Source of the DNA: Turnera subulata
Lineage: Eukaryota; Streptophyta; Magnoliopsida; Malpighiales; Passifloraceae
Direction of reading: 5' to 3'
Length of the DNA stretch: 64,000 bases
NCBI GenBank assembly: GCA_028386065.3
Contig: JAKUCV010002137.1
Coordinates: forward strand, 89,476-153,475
The notes below the pieces were generated by a model, which had not been told where the DNA came from, searched no databases, and saw nothing but the letters and a program-made list of their open reading frames with translations. Shown piece after piece: positions 42,074 to 53,100 of the stretch. The translations under genes were made by a program, and so were the position numbers. Within the stretch, counting starts at the first letter, position 1. Each line of letters starts with the position of its first letter.

Positions 42074-42686
42074 AACATCGATGTTACCATTTGGAACGTC
42101 GATGTTGTGACAATCAAATTGTCCCAACTCTTTGGCAGTAGCTCAATAACATCGATGTTGACATCGATGTTGTGAGTACTCGAGCTCCAAACAATTTTGG
42201 CCGTAGCTCCATAACATCGATGTTGTACATTTCAACATCGATGTTGCGTGTAACTTGAACTCTAAACCTTTTGGCAGTAGCTCAATAATATCGATGTTTA
42301 ACTTTTCAACATCGATGTTGATGAGTTTCTGAAAAATTCAAGTTTTGGCAGTAGCATTTTAACATCGATGTTTAACATTTAAACATCGATGTTTGGGTTC
42401 TGGAACTCAAGAACATCGATGTTGGACATTACAACATCGATGTTGTTGGAGCTCTGGAACTCAAACCAATTTGGCCGAGCTCAAATAACATCGATGTTTA
42501 ACTCTTAAACATCGATGTTTTGAGAGTTCTGCTAAGGCCTCTTCATGTCAACATCGATGTTTTGATTCAGCCAAAACCAGCCTACTTAGAACATCGATGT
42601 TGTCCACACAACATCGATGTTAATTCGGCTCGGCAAAGGCTAATCAACACATGAACATCGATGTTAGTCCTACCAACATCGATGTT
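42074..42686. repeat. Array of 19 AACATCGATGTT palindromes in the leader of Copia D
   Basis: Perfect copies of the self-complementary 12-mer start at 42074, 42148, 42213, 42234, 42308, 42361, 42382, 42412, 42433, 42487, 42508, 42550, 42590, 42610, 42654 and 42675. One-base variants start at 42095, 42160 and 42287. Most are paired: the start-to-start distance is 21 bp in seven pairs and 20 bp in one. One pair is shortened to 12 bp. Pairs recur on a unit of about 74 bp (42213-42287-42361, 42074-42148) with linker text such as TTTGGCAGTAGCTCAATA. The array lies between the primer-binding site and the gag start, 290-900 nt into the RNA after the primer site. Confidence 0.95.
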
Positions 42687-42963
42687 CTGGGCCTGCAGAA
42701 CTTGGAACTACAATCGTTCAAAACACAAACCGACACTCGGTTTTTTCTAGTCGAACTCTTTCGACTTACTGCCAAGAACTCCTTGATTGATATCACATAC
42801 CAATCAAGTTCTCTTTGTCAGAACTCTTTTGACAAAAACCAACATCAATACATATATCACATATACATAATTGAAAACAACATATCACATATGTCTAGCA
42901 TGTTCAAGCTATATCACATATAACATATCAACACACAAAATTCGGTTTAGGAATTCACAAGAA

Positions 42964-42975
42964 GCTCCGCTACCA
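42964..42975 (-). promoter_or_regulatory. Copia D primer-binding site
   Basis: Minus strand TGGTAGCGGAGC, one base inside the LTR end at 42977. It is identical to the sites of A (5693-5704), B (22490-22501) and C (46374-46385). Confidence 0.8.
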
Positions 42976-42976
42976 C

Positions 42977-44519
42977 TGTAAGTATCCAGTTCATGCAATT
43001 GACAATCAAAAGCACAAAATACAACATTTATGCGCAGCGGAAATACCGGATACACATGGAGGATCCATGTGAAGGGAGCTAAACCGAATAACAATTTTTC
43101 ATACCTGTAACGGTTGAGGTCTTTCACCCAACTGTAGAACCGAATCAGCTAGAGCCAGACAAAAGCCTCGCCCTTCTACGGTATCCACACGAACCGCTGT
43201 AACTGGTTGAAGAACGTCTCACGACTTCAACCCGAGCTCTCCCGAACTGGTGTGCTAGCAACAGGTTTCCGGGAGTTGTGTGTGGTGTTTTGACTCTTCT
43301 TTCACAAAGAAGATATGTGTGCTTTGTCTCAATTTTTCAGACCATTCAAGAACATTTCTCAAGCTCTGAAAACTCTCTCAAGTGAGGAAGATGATGCAAT
43401 AGTGATCAGATCACTCAACCTATCAAATGACATAAAGTAGTGGTTTAATGGCCAACATGGTGGTCCATTAAGCAATATGATTATGTCTCCACATAATCAT
43501 GTTACCCACTAATGCACAAAATACACCAACTCATCATAGCACTAGTTTGGCTTAATTATGCTGACAATAATTGAACCAAACCAGCCCAAAAACGACCATG
43601 GTCCAACCACGGTCCAATCACACCTTGGTTCAACCATGGTCCAACCACGGTTCAACCACCTGCTCGAATCAACGGCTGTATGTGTGTGACCCTGTAGGCA
43701 CTTGTACGTTCGGCAATAATCGTAAAATCTCATTTTACAATTATAAGCAAAGAGCGGTGTCTAGCAACACATCATTGCCACCCGAACGACAAGATCAATA
43801 CTGATTCCACGTGCCTCGGAACATGTCATCGTCCCTTCGTCCCATTATCAAGATTAAACACGAGACATGGAATATGTCAATCTCGTATATGTTTAATCTC
43901 GGTTTCTTGATCCTCGAGTTAACCGGTAAAACGGATACCAATGATATCATATATCATTATCCGAGCATGGCCATGCATTTACGGTTCAACTCTATCAAGA
44001 AACACTCTGATAATATACCCGTTATATGGGTTGGACGAATCCCCTCTGGATCATACAAAACCCACTACACACTCATCATATACCCAATGATTACCCTTAC
44101 GTCTATCCAGTTACGGATGACCAGGAATAATATCAAAGCATATGACTCACATGTTGGGAACCTTGATGATCACAGGTCTAAGAACAATACATTATAAGAA
44201 CCGCTATCGACAAAACATATAACATTCCATGTAGCGTTCTTATGTGGGTCGGTCTAGTCCACAAGTTCTCTAACTTGTACCCGTATGTAGAATTCATATC
44301 ACATATGCAATTCTCAACATACGCTAGTCTTAATTTATTATTACAACCCATCCATAATAATAATCGACTAGGGACAATTTAAGAATATAAAATATTCTAG
44401 GGTTATAAGTATGTGCAAGCGTCTATCTCATAAACGATACTTATTGGAATAACCTTAATGTGTATACATGACTCAAAATATACATCCATTGATTGGCTTT
44501 TGGGCATATTACACTAACA
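42977..44519 (-). repeat. Copia D 5' LTR (1543 bp)
   Basis: Partner of 36025-37556, with an extra 11 bp repeat unit near 43600. It should hold the promoter of element D. Confidence 0.93.
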
Positions 44520-44552
44520 CTTGGCACCCTTGAAGAAAGTTTAAAAACTCCT

Positions 44553-46316
44553 CTAAGGTATACTCTCCCCCTTGTCAGTACGAAGACAACGGATCTTGCT
44601 GCTCAACTCTGCTTCGACCGTCTCCTTGAAATCTTTAAACTTTGAAAGAGTTTCAGACTTCTTCTTCATAAAATGAACCCAAACATGTCTTGAGTAGTCA
44701 TCAATGAAGGTCACCATGTACCTCATCCCACTGATCGAGGATTGCTTCACAGGTCCAAATACATCAGAATGAACCAACTCTAATGGTTCTTTTGATTTGA
44801 ACTTCGAATCTTCATACGGCAACTGGTGTGCCTTCCCGTATTGGCAGCCTGCGCACACAACATCCTTTCTGACTTCAAGCTGTGGAAGCCCTTTCAGCAT
44901 CGACTTCTGCATCATCACGTCTAGCTTGGAATAGCTAACGTGACACAACCGCATATGCTACAATTCTGCTGTTTCGCTTCTGCTTGTCTTGTCTACATAT
45001 GCCGTTTATGCGGACATTACGTAGATTGACTGCAACCTTCGTCCTTTCATCACTGGATCTTTCGTCACCTCCAAACCTCGATATACTTTAACATCTTGTG
45101 GGCCAAACAGGACAAAGTGACCAGAAGATGTTAACTGTGATACCGACATGAGATTCTTCTTCATGCCTGGGACGTGATAGACATTTTGGAGTGGCACTTC
45201 AACATCCCCATACTGAGGAGAAACAGTCGTGTTACCAACATGGGCTATTGGTAACTTGGAGTTGTTTGCTATCACCACCACACGGCTACCTTTGTATTCT
45301 GATAAATCCTGCAGCTTGGCTTTGTCACCTGTCATATGATTTGAACAACCTGAATCAACAATCCAGTCGTTCACATAATCGATTTGATTATGTGTTGTTG
45401 CCGTAAATGCAAAATCTTCGTCTTTTGCAGCAAACAATGCTTCAGCATCCCATTCTTCTTCATCTTTGAATGTGGCAGCATTGCTTTCCATGGCTTTCTT
45501 CTTAGACCAACAGTCTTTCGCCATGTGTCCCTTCTTGTTATAGTTGTAACACTTTCCTTCGAACCTCCTTCCACTGGAATAGTTCTTCGAGTCTCCTTCA
45601 CGAGTGCTCGTCTCACCATGATGACTTTTAAACTTGTCACCATTCTTATTTGATCCACCACCTTTATGCTGCTTGGAATTCCACTTGCTCTTCTTTGCAT
45701 AGAGTGCCTCTTCTTCATTCTTCAGCGATACTCCTCCCATTTGCTTAGCTAAGTCTTCTTGACTGGCTAGCAAATTCTCAAATTCCTCAAGTGATGGCTA
45801 TGTTGGCCAATCTTGTATAGTAGCAATAAAGCTTCTAAATTCTAGCCTTAAGCCATGGATAAGAATTCGCTTCATCCTGGAATCGCCGATAAACGCTTTT
45901 GGATCCAACTCCGAAATCTCACGGCACAATAACTTCACTTTGTGAAATTACTGTGCTATTGTCATGTTTCCTTGTGTCACCGACAACAACTCGTTCTCTA
46001 AAAGTTGAAGCTTCGTATCATTCTTTTTAGAGAATCGAGTGACAAGTGTATCCCAAGCTTCTTTCAGAGTTTCAGCTTTCTGTATGTATTGTAGCATTTC
46101 CTTTCCTATTGTTGTCTTCAAAGCGAACATAGCCTTGCCCACTTTAATCTTCCACTTTCGCAACTCTCCGTTTGTATCTGCTGGTTGTGCTACCTCGGTA
46201 CCATTGACCACTTCCCACAGATCTTGTCCTTGCAGGTAGGACATGCAGGTTGACCACGTACTGTAGTTGTTGTTGTTGAGCTTCTCCATTGCGCCGATAA
46301 CTTGAACGTCGGTCAT
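44553..46316 (-). pseudogene. Copia C gag, protease and integrase N-terminal part
   Basis: Gag is at 46316-45948 (starts MTDVQVIGAMEKLNNNNYST). The second part, 45773-45006, has a knuckle reading [14 protein letters not shown], where the second cysteine of C-x2-C is Tyr, and the protease motif [11 protein letters not shown]. The pre-integrase and integrase start is at 44954-44553 ([27 protein letters not shown]) and runs up to the element D insertion at 44519. These pieces share one frame, separated by stops. Confidence 0.85.
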
Positions 46317-46388
46317 TGTATCGACAAAAGATTCTCACAAAACACCACTACGTGATCTCCCAAAGAAGGACTTGCTCCGCTACCAGAT

Positions 46389-46931
46389 TGTTGAATAAAG
46401 TTCCGTTATCACAACGTGAACAATGCGCAGCACTAAGCACTAACCTTTCACACTACCAACCTCGCCACACAGGCAGACTGTGCTGAGACTAAGCAAGACT
46501 AGCTTGCACAAGTAGGTTGCGCAGAACCCGAGCTGGGAAAGATAGAAAACTCACAAACACTAACAAGACAACAACCTAGAATAGAGAGAATACACTCTCA
46601 GAATACTCAGAGAGAAATGCTAGAGAGAAAAACTTGAATGCTATAGAGAAATGCTAGAAAGCTTGGGATGCCTTTCCCATTAGAAAGCAGGGCCTTTATA
46701 TAGGCTACAGAAATAACCACTTAAGCTAGAAAGTAGGAAACTAACAACATCTTGTAAACTTGAAAAACAGATAAAGATAACTAAAACCTAATCTAGATAA
46801 ATAACTTGGAAGGATAACTAAGAAAGATAATTAATATCTAATCTAGATAATTAAATGGAAAACTAATCCACCCAATCTCCACTAGATTAGGTAACAACCA
46901 AAGCTATCCAATTGGTGTTGGATATTTAACA
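46389..46931 (-). repeat. Copia C 5' LTR (543 bp)
   Basis: Partner of 33172-33713. Followed on its right by CCTGG, the target duplication, and then by the 3' part of the LINE derivative. Confidence 0.92.
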
Positions 46932-47218
46932 CCTGGTAGATTGGTCTCATTTATCTAGTATCAGGTTTTATTTGGTCTGTAATAGTCGTAGTATTGGTAC
47001 ACTATTTGGAGTTTTATCTCCAAACCTTTTAATATAAATATATTATCCTTTTCTACAAAAATATCACTTGGTCAAAGCTAAATCGCGCGTTTCGAACCCT
47101 TTTTTTTTCTTTTTTTTAGGTTTTACGCTTTTCCTACTGGATGGGGTTTATCTGATCATAATCCTGCCAGTCTTTTATATTTACAACTCTGATTCTACAA
47201 GCATTTAGGTTTCTTAGT

Positions 47219-47458
47219 CTATGTTTGGTACACAAGGAATGAGAATCCTATTCCATTTTGTTTCATTTTGTTTCACCATAAATAACTTTAGAATTTATGT
47301 CTTAGATTATTATCACTCTAGTACTTATGTCTTAGATTATTGCCAACCAAATAACAAAATTATTCAAATTCTGTTTCTATTCTGATTTTATGTGATACCA
47401 AACAACAAAATGATTAGGATTCCATTTCTATTCCGATTCCAAGTGATACCAAACATAG
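47219..47458. mobile_element. 240 bp MITE with CTATGTTTGGTA terminal inverted repeats
   Basis: The left end CTATGTTTGGTA (47219-47230) and right end TACCAAACATAG (47447-47458) are perfect inverted repeats. Similarity continues inward (GGAAT-nn-GAAT on both sides). It is AT-rich with no coding. Such ends are common in plant MITEs; a clear target duplication was not identified, so the superfamily stays open. Confidence 0.7.
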
Positions 47459-47499
47459 CCAGTGGATTCTATAACTTCTATTGTTGTACTGTTTTAAAT

Positions 47500-47960
47500 A
47501 AGTGGAGTAGGACTTGAGAATAGCTTCGAGATAAGCTTGAGCTTCAAGTAGCTCTATAGATACCTCCCTTAGCTCCTCCTCCTCATGGTTATGGTTCCTA
47601 GTAATATTTTCTAAGTAAGCCTGAGTTTCAGAAAGTTGTATGGGTGCCTCCTCAGGCTCTTCTCCTTCATCATGGTTCCCAATAACATTTTCTAAGTAAG
47701 CCTGAGCTTCATGAAGTTATATGGGTGCCTCTTCTTGTTCTTCACCTTCATCTTTCATCCTGCATTATGAACTCCTCATCTCTGTGAAGTTTTTCATTCT
47801 TGCAGAACAAATATTTCTTCAAATCTGAAAATTTTTCATTCTTTAAGGGATGCGGATCCACAACATTCCACAGTGACTTTTCATAACACTTTATGGCTTG
47901 CCTAATCATCTCCTTGAACCAGCTCATAGGATGACAATCAATTTGAAGATAAACCATCAC
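47500..47960 (-). pseudogene. Unrecognised gene remnant with a ~31-residue acidic repeat
   Basis: A 70-residue frame (47960-47748, MMVYLQIDCHPMSWFKEMIR...) continues, after a one-base shift near 47750, into three copies of a repeat of about 31 codons (EAQAYLEN ... NHDEGEEPEEAPIQL) down to about 47505. One copy contains a TAA. The family is not recognised. The repeat with E-rich linkers suggests a cytosolic or nuclear scaffold-like protein. It is broken, so called a pseudogene. Confidence 0.4.
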
Positions 47961-50153
47961 TTCTTTAGCCCCACTAAGTATGTCATATCTTCATCTAGAG
48001 GTAGTATAGCATAAAGAGTTGCAAATACTGAAATAAATAGTGATATTTGAGTTACAAATAACTCAAATTCTAAAATTCTTAAAGAGATATAACATAACGT
48101 AGATTAGATACACTAAATGCAAATGCATAAAATAGAATTCTACACCTAAATTACAAATATATAAAGAAAAGGTCTTCTAATTCCTATCTTTCTTTGTATT
48201 CAAACATTGTAGGTGAAATTTTGTAATTTAGGTGCAAGCAACCTCCCAAGGAATGAGAAAAAAAAAAAAAAAACCACCCAAGGAATGCGTAAGAGTACGT
48301 TTTTTTTTTGCAAATGCATATATACATTGGTATTCGATATTCACTTGGATTAAAAAGGGAATAAAAATTTACACAAAAAAGTAAAACATATACTGATATG
48401 TAAAGAACAATAAAAGAAAAAGAAGAAATGAAGGGAATAGTGAAGGAAATTAGTGCTCATTATATGCACAATGCACCGGTCCTAAAGCTGCCATTGCTTG
48501 ATTTGGCTACTCTGACGAGTGCAACCAACAACTTCTCTAACATGAATAAACTTGAAGAAAAAGGGTTTCAGGTCAGTTTATAAGGTAATAAGCGAATAAT
48601 CAGCATAGGTAATAAGCGAATAATCAACACAGAACAGGGATGTTGAAAAATGGACAAGAGATAGCTGTGGAAAGACTCTCCAAGAGTTCCTAGTTCAGAA
48701 TGATCATTTTATAATACACATTACAGATCAAATTACAATTCACTCAAAATGTAGTAGCTTTAAGATGTTCTCCAATGTATCAGGCCCAATCAGACATATT
48801 CACTGAAAAATTCACAATAAATGAGGTTAAAAGGAAGGGGAGAAATTAAAGAGGAAACCTTATAGTAGTAGGCCTTTCTGTTTCTGGATAAAGAAAAAGA
48901 GAAGAAAAAGAAGATTACTAGCAAGAAACGAAGAGAAAAAAATTAAACAAACTTTAAGCTTGGTCGCCAAGGTAACATCCTTTTATATGAAATAGGATGT
49001 ATATACGGAACGGGGCAATTCAAACTTAATTTTATTGACAGCTTGTGAATTTTAGACCCTATTGGACAAAAGGCAACTTGGACTAGTGCATTTCCAGGCT
49101 GGGTTATAAAATTGACAAGAAAATGCTTTGCCATCAATGGAGGATGTCCCAGTAGAGGGACTGCAAGTGGGCCTGGAGCCATTCTAACAGTCAATATGGC
49201 CCATTACAAGTACCAGCAAGGCTGACGCTGTGAAGAGAATTGGCAAAGTGAAAACACATGAAAACTTGAAAAGAGCAGCTCCATATTCAGGCTCGTTAAT
49301 TCTTCTGAACTGATCATGTTTTGATGCTCATTTTTTTTTTACTTATAGATGGAGAAGAATTGAATTATAAGTCTTGTAAGAAGGCAATGAGGAGAGGGAT
49401 CAAGGTTTGTGAATGAAAGTGCATGTAAAGCATCTATCATTTTTTTTGGTACTTCATTTTATTCGGATTTTGAACGACTATATGGAAGGAACAGATACCC
49501 ATCCTTTCGGTCAGGAAATTCATGATATTCTTTATATATATATATATATGCTAATGTACCCGTCAACGTCATCAAAAACTTGGGGGGAATATGCCTACCA
49601 TTTTCTTCAAATTGATCACATTATGCTTGATGCCAGTGAATCGCCTCTGAAAGACGATTTGCCAAATAGAAAACAGCTTTATACTTATCATTGTCATTAA
49701 TTTATCACTATGAATGAGTTTCATTAAAATAAACTATTTACATTGTATCTAAGTTAATTGCTTTGTTTTATATTGATTGGTTCTCCAAGGCAGTGTCCAT
49801 CACACGGGGTGAATGCTCGTCCACCCATGTGTCGTATTAAGCAATCAACCAACGGAATTTGGCTTGGAAGGAACATAGATAACTTTTTTTCACCCCTCAT
49901 CTTTTTCTTCTTTTTACATTAAAGATACCTAGCTCCTTGCTAAAGGAAACTGCAGGAGATGAGAAGTAAGAACAGGAAAATCCCTTACTGTGCTTCCTGA
50001 GGAGTAATTGATGCCAACCTAATTTTCCCATGACCAACAAGATCATCTAGTTCTGCTCTGTTCTTGCAGTTGCATTCCTTCATAGAAGGTTTCAAAAGAT
50101 CCAGAGAACCTCAAAACCACCTCCATGCATCAGTTGTTCGCAATGGTTGCGAC
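47961..50153. other. Intergenic region, no gene seen
   Basis: AT-rich. It contains a small duplication (GGTAATAAGCGAATAATC at about 48580 and 48608), a (TA) run at about 49535-49550, and a frame at 49413-49700 without recognisable motifs. The last part should be the 3' UTR of the CWF19L2-like gene. Confidence 0.5.
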
Positions 50154-53100
50154 TCAGTCGAGCTCTTTTGTCCAGTCATATGGTTCCCATGCTCTTGCAA
50201 AATCTGCAACCGCTTGCTTTTGAACCTCTGCGGACTCTTGCCTTCTACGACGGTACATGTCTTCCTCTGGCAAATGCAGCATGCCTCTTATAACATTGAG
50301 ACCCAGGCTGCTTTTAAATTGTGTCTCGTCATCAATCACGTGAACAAACCCCCTATTTAGGCCAAATTCAACATGAAAATATGGGAAGTCCTTTGGAATT
50401 GCACCACGCAGCCCTTTCTCACTAGTATCAATCAACCTCTTTGCATTATGTTGACTCCACTCATCTTCTGCTTCGTCAATGGCCTGAAACCATCTTTATG
50501 AGGAACCAGTATAGAAGCAAAATTTAACGGAAAAGGTAGAGACAGAGCATAGACATGTATCTTCTATAAAAGATCATACACTGCAAACATAAACAGATTT
50601 CTCTCTATGAATGGAAGGTAGCTGTGCAAGTACAAATGTAACTAAACCTGTTTTTAAATCCATATTAAAGAACGGAAGCTACTTATCTACAAGTGGCACA
50701 CAGATGGGGTCGCAGACAAAGTATCTTGACTAAACCTTCCTCCTGCTGCTACACATCCGCCTATTCAAATATTCTTCTCTAGTAAAAGACCCATCACAAC
50801 TTTATACGTTCAGCTTTGTATGTTACTTAATGTGCAATAAATACAAGAACCTACTAAATGCTATTTTAATAGATGGAGTGTGAGAGAAAGGTGAAGAAGC
50901 GGCATCATAATGTTTAACAATTCATTCAGAAACAATGTCCTTTGTCAAATTTAGCTCATTTTCCTTTCAAGAAAAAATGAAGAATAAGATCTGGGAAACT
51001 AGCTTAAAAACAAACAAATAAACTCATGATAGTCAAAACAATAAACTAAATGTGAGACAGCTAACCTTTTTAAAATAAAGTGGGGCCTCCTTTGCAATTT
51101 CCCTTGGCAAAGGAACACATTCAATTAAACAGTGGCGACGTTGTTGTGCCAAGCCCATCACTGTTTCAAGGAACACCAACTCCTTATCTTGCTCTGCGAA
51201 CATTCGGATTAAGCATTTCTTGAAATTCCGAATTTCTTCCCATACATTATTGTCAACGGTCCTGGTGGCTGAATCATGCTGTATAGTAAAAAACTCTCCA
51301 TTAGTAAGGAAATCAATTTAAATAGAAGAAAAGCTGACCAATTTATCACCCTCCAAGACACAAAATTATATATCATCTATTTCAGTTGAAACAACTTGAC
51401 TTTGAGAGAATCTTTTGGTATCAAATGGATTGATGTATTCCTCATTTCTCATTATACTTTTAATTGCAAAGCAGAGAACTTTAACCAAGCCAAGCCCACC
51501 CCACAAGATTGTATTGCAGTTACCTGCATTGGGAGGATGCAGCAATGACCTGGCACAACAGGTTGCCACTGTGGCAACATCAAATATGTGAAGTTTGCTA
51601 TTGATATGACAAGATGCTTCGACCGATTTGGATTCTCAAAACAAAAACTGCAGCGTTCTTGCTGAGTTAAGACGCGTTTTGCTAGGTTATTCTTCTCAAA
51701 GCCCTTATGATCACTAGATCTGTCATTCTTCCGGGACTTCTTGCTTGGGCCATCTTCAAAATCATATTCATCATCCGCTCGACCAGATAAACTAAATTGT
51801 TTATTTTGCATAATTTTTTGAGCTAGATGCCTATCAGCATCCTCTTCCTTTCTTCGCAAAGAAACATCCTTAACAGCATATCTAAAAACAGAAATGGGAA
51901 TATCGTTAGAGCATGAGCAGGCACCAAGAAAATATCAACGAGAAAAAGCATTAAGAAAATAAGCACATCATAGCCCATTAAGATAAAAACAAAAAGGGAC
52001 GTTGCAAGATAAAAAGTTACCTGCTGATGTTTCCGACAGTTTGAGGTCTAGATGAATTTTCCCCTGCATCTTGCTTTGCCTTAATACGATCAACTTCTTG
52101 CTGGTTAAACAAAGCAAGAGAATATGGAATCAACACATCACTAAGCAAACACTCAAGCACTTCGAAGCTAATGAAGCAAACAGATAATATGCGACAACAT
52201 TTCCTCTTATATGCCACCTTTATGTAAGGCCCATTTGCCCAAATTATTGTGAAAGCAGGTCACGAAAGTCAGACGTCGTAATTACCAACACCCCTACTAT
52301 TTGATTCTAAGGCCAAATAAGCAAGAGCATACCAATTAAATTCAGATATTTACATGTTCAACTTTGTCAGGTGATAGCAAAAGTGGCACAAGTTAGAAGA
52401 AAACAGAAAAGTGATGCTTTAGACATCTATCATGGCTTCACCATAGTTCTGTTCCATCCTTAATCAATGATTGCCCTTGGCCAAAATAAGAAAGTGCATT
52501 TTAACCTGTGCCCATGTAAGTCTTAAGTAGGATTACTAATTCAGCAATCCCATGATTTCTGTGTGAATTCTTTTTTCCACATCACACTGATTCACATAAA
52601 ATTCTATTCGGGTCAATTTGGACAAACACATAAACACAGAAAACCATAAACACATGTTGAACTGAAAACATTTGATTACCATAAGTTTCTCAGCTTCTTC
52701 GTGCTTCCCTTTTATACGAAGTTGCAGAGCTTTGGCTGCCAACTGGTTTGCACTCAATCCTTCCTTCACCAAATTATTGCTTTCATTAAGTTTGGTTGAT
52801 TCAGATGCCGGTTCCTTGTCCACATTTGCCTTTTGGTTTGCATGGGAATCAACAGGATCATTACCCGACTGAGCAAGGAGTGTCCTCATAAAGTTTCCAT
52901 CATTAGCAAATTTATTTAAGCTGGATGCTGCAGCAGAGATAACACCTGCATCCTTGGCAGACATTGGTTGGCCCTTCCGTTTTCCCCATGACAGAGAATC
53001 ACGGGCTCTAGGAGCTCTCATTTTAGGAAGCCCCGCAGATACATCCTTTAAATACTCCCGGTCAGCACCCTGATGACAAAATTCACATTGCATGTGAAAA

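Larger units (their letters stand above)
36025..44519 (-). mobile_element. Copia element D (Angela/BARE-like), 8.5 kb, nearly intact, inserted in Copia C
   Basis: LTRs are 36025-37556 and 42977-44519, with TG...CA ends (minus TGTTAGTGTAATATG...GGATACTTACA). The perfect 5 bp target duplication CTTGG is at 36020-36024 and 44520-44524. The polypurine tract GCAAGTAGGAGAT is next to the left LTR and the primer-binding site is at 42975-42964. One long polyprotein frame has a single stop near its start. The leader between primer site and gag is 1.46 kb and contains an unusual palindrome array. Lineage is inferred from the reverse transcriptase/RNase H signature (YASAIGSIMYAMLCTRPDVA, HWTAVKNILKYLRRTKD), which resembles BARE-1/Angela. 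Confidence 0.93.
33172..46931 (-). mobile_element. Copia element C, inserted in the LINE derivative, itself split by Copia D
   Basis: LTRs are 33172-33713 and 46389-46931. The perfect 5 bp target duplication CCTGG is at 33167-33171 and 46932-46936. The minus strand has the polypurine tract GTTGAGGGGGAG next to the left LTR and the primer-binding site TGGTAGCGGAGC at 46385-46374. The gag-pol reading runs right to left and is split in the integrase by element D at 36025-44519. Confidence 0.92.
31182..47058 (+). mobile_element. ORF1-only LINE derivative, split by nested Copia C and D
   Basis: It is bounded by a perfect 18 bp direct repeat AAATATCACTTGGTCAAA at 31164-31181 and 47059-47076. With Copia C removed (and one copy of its CCTGG duplication), the element is about 2.1 kb. 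It has a leader, a degenerate ORF1 (31230-33045), a short 3' region continuing at 46937 (GGTCTCATTTATCTAG...) and an end at ...TTTTCTACAAAA. No endonuclease or reverse transcriptase is present. The LINE-like long target duplication and A-rich 3' end indicate mobilisation in trans by an L1-type machinery. Confidence 0.75.

Noticed and set aside
42074..42686. CRISPR-like spacing of repeats
   Set aside because: The repeat is a 12 bp palindrome inside a plant retrotransposon leader, with short repeated linkers and not unique spacers; there are no cas genes and the genome is eukaryotic.
49413..49700. 95-codon frame in the intergenic region
   Set aside because: Contains a (TA) microsatellite translated as IYIYIY; no recognisable domain.
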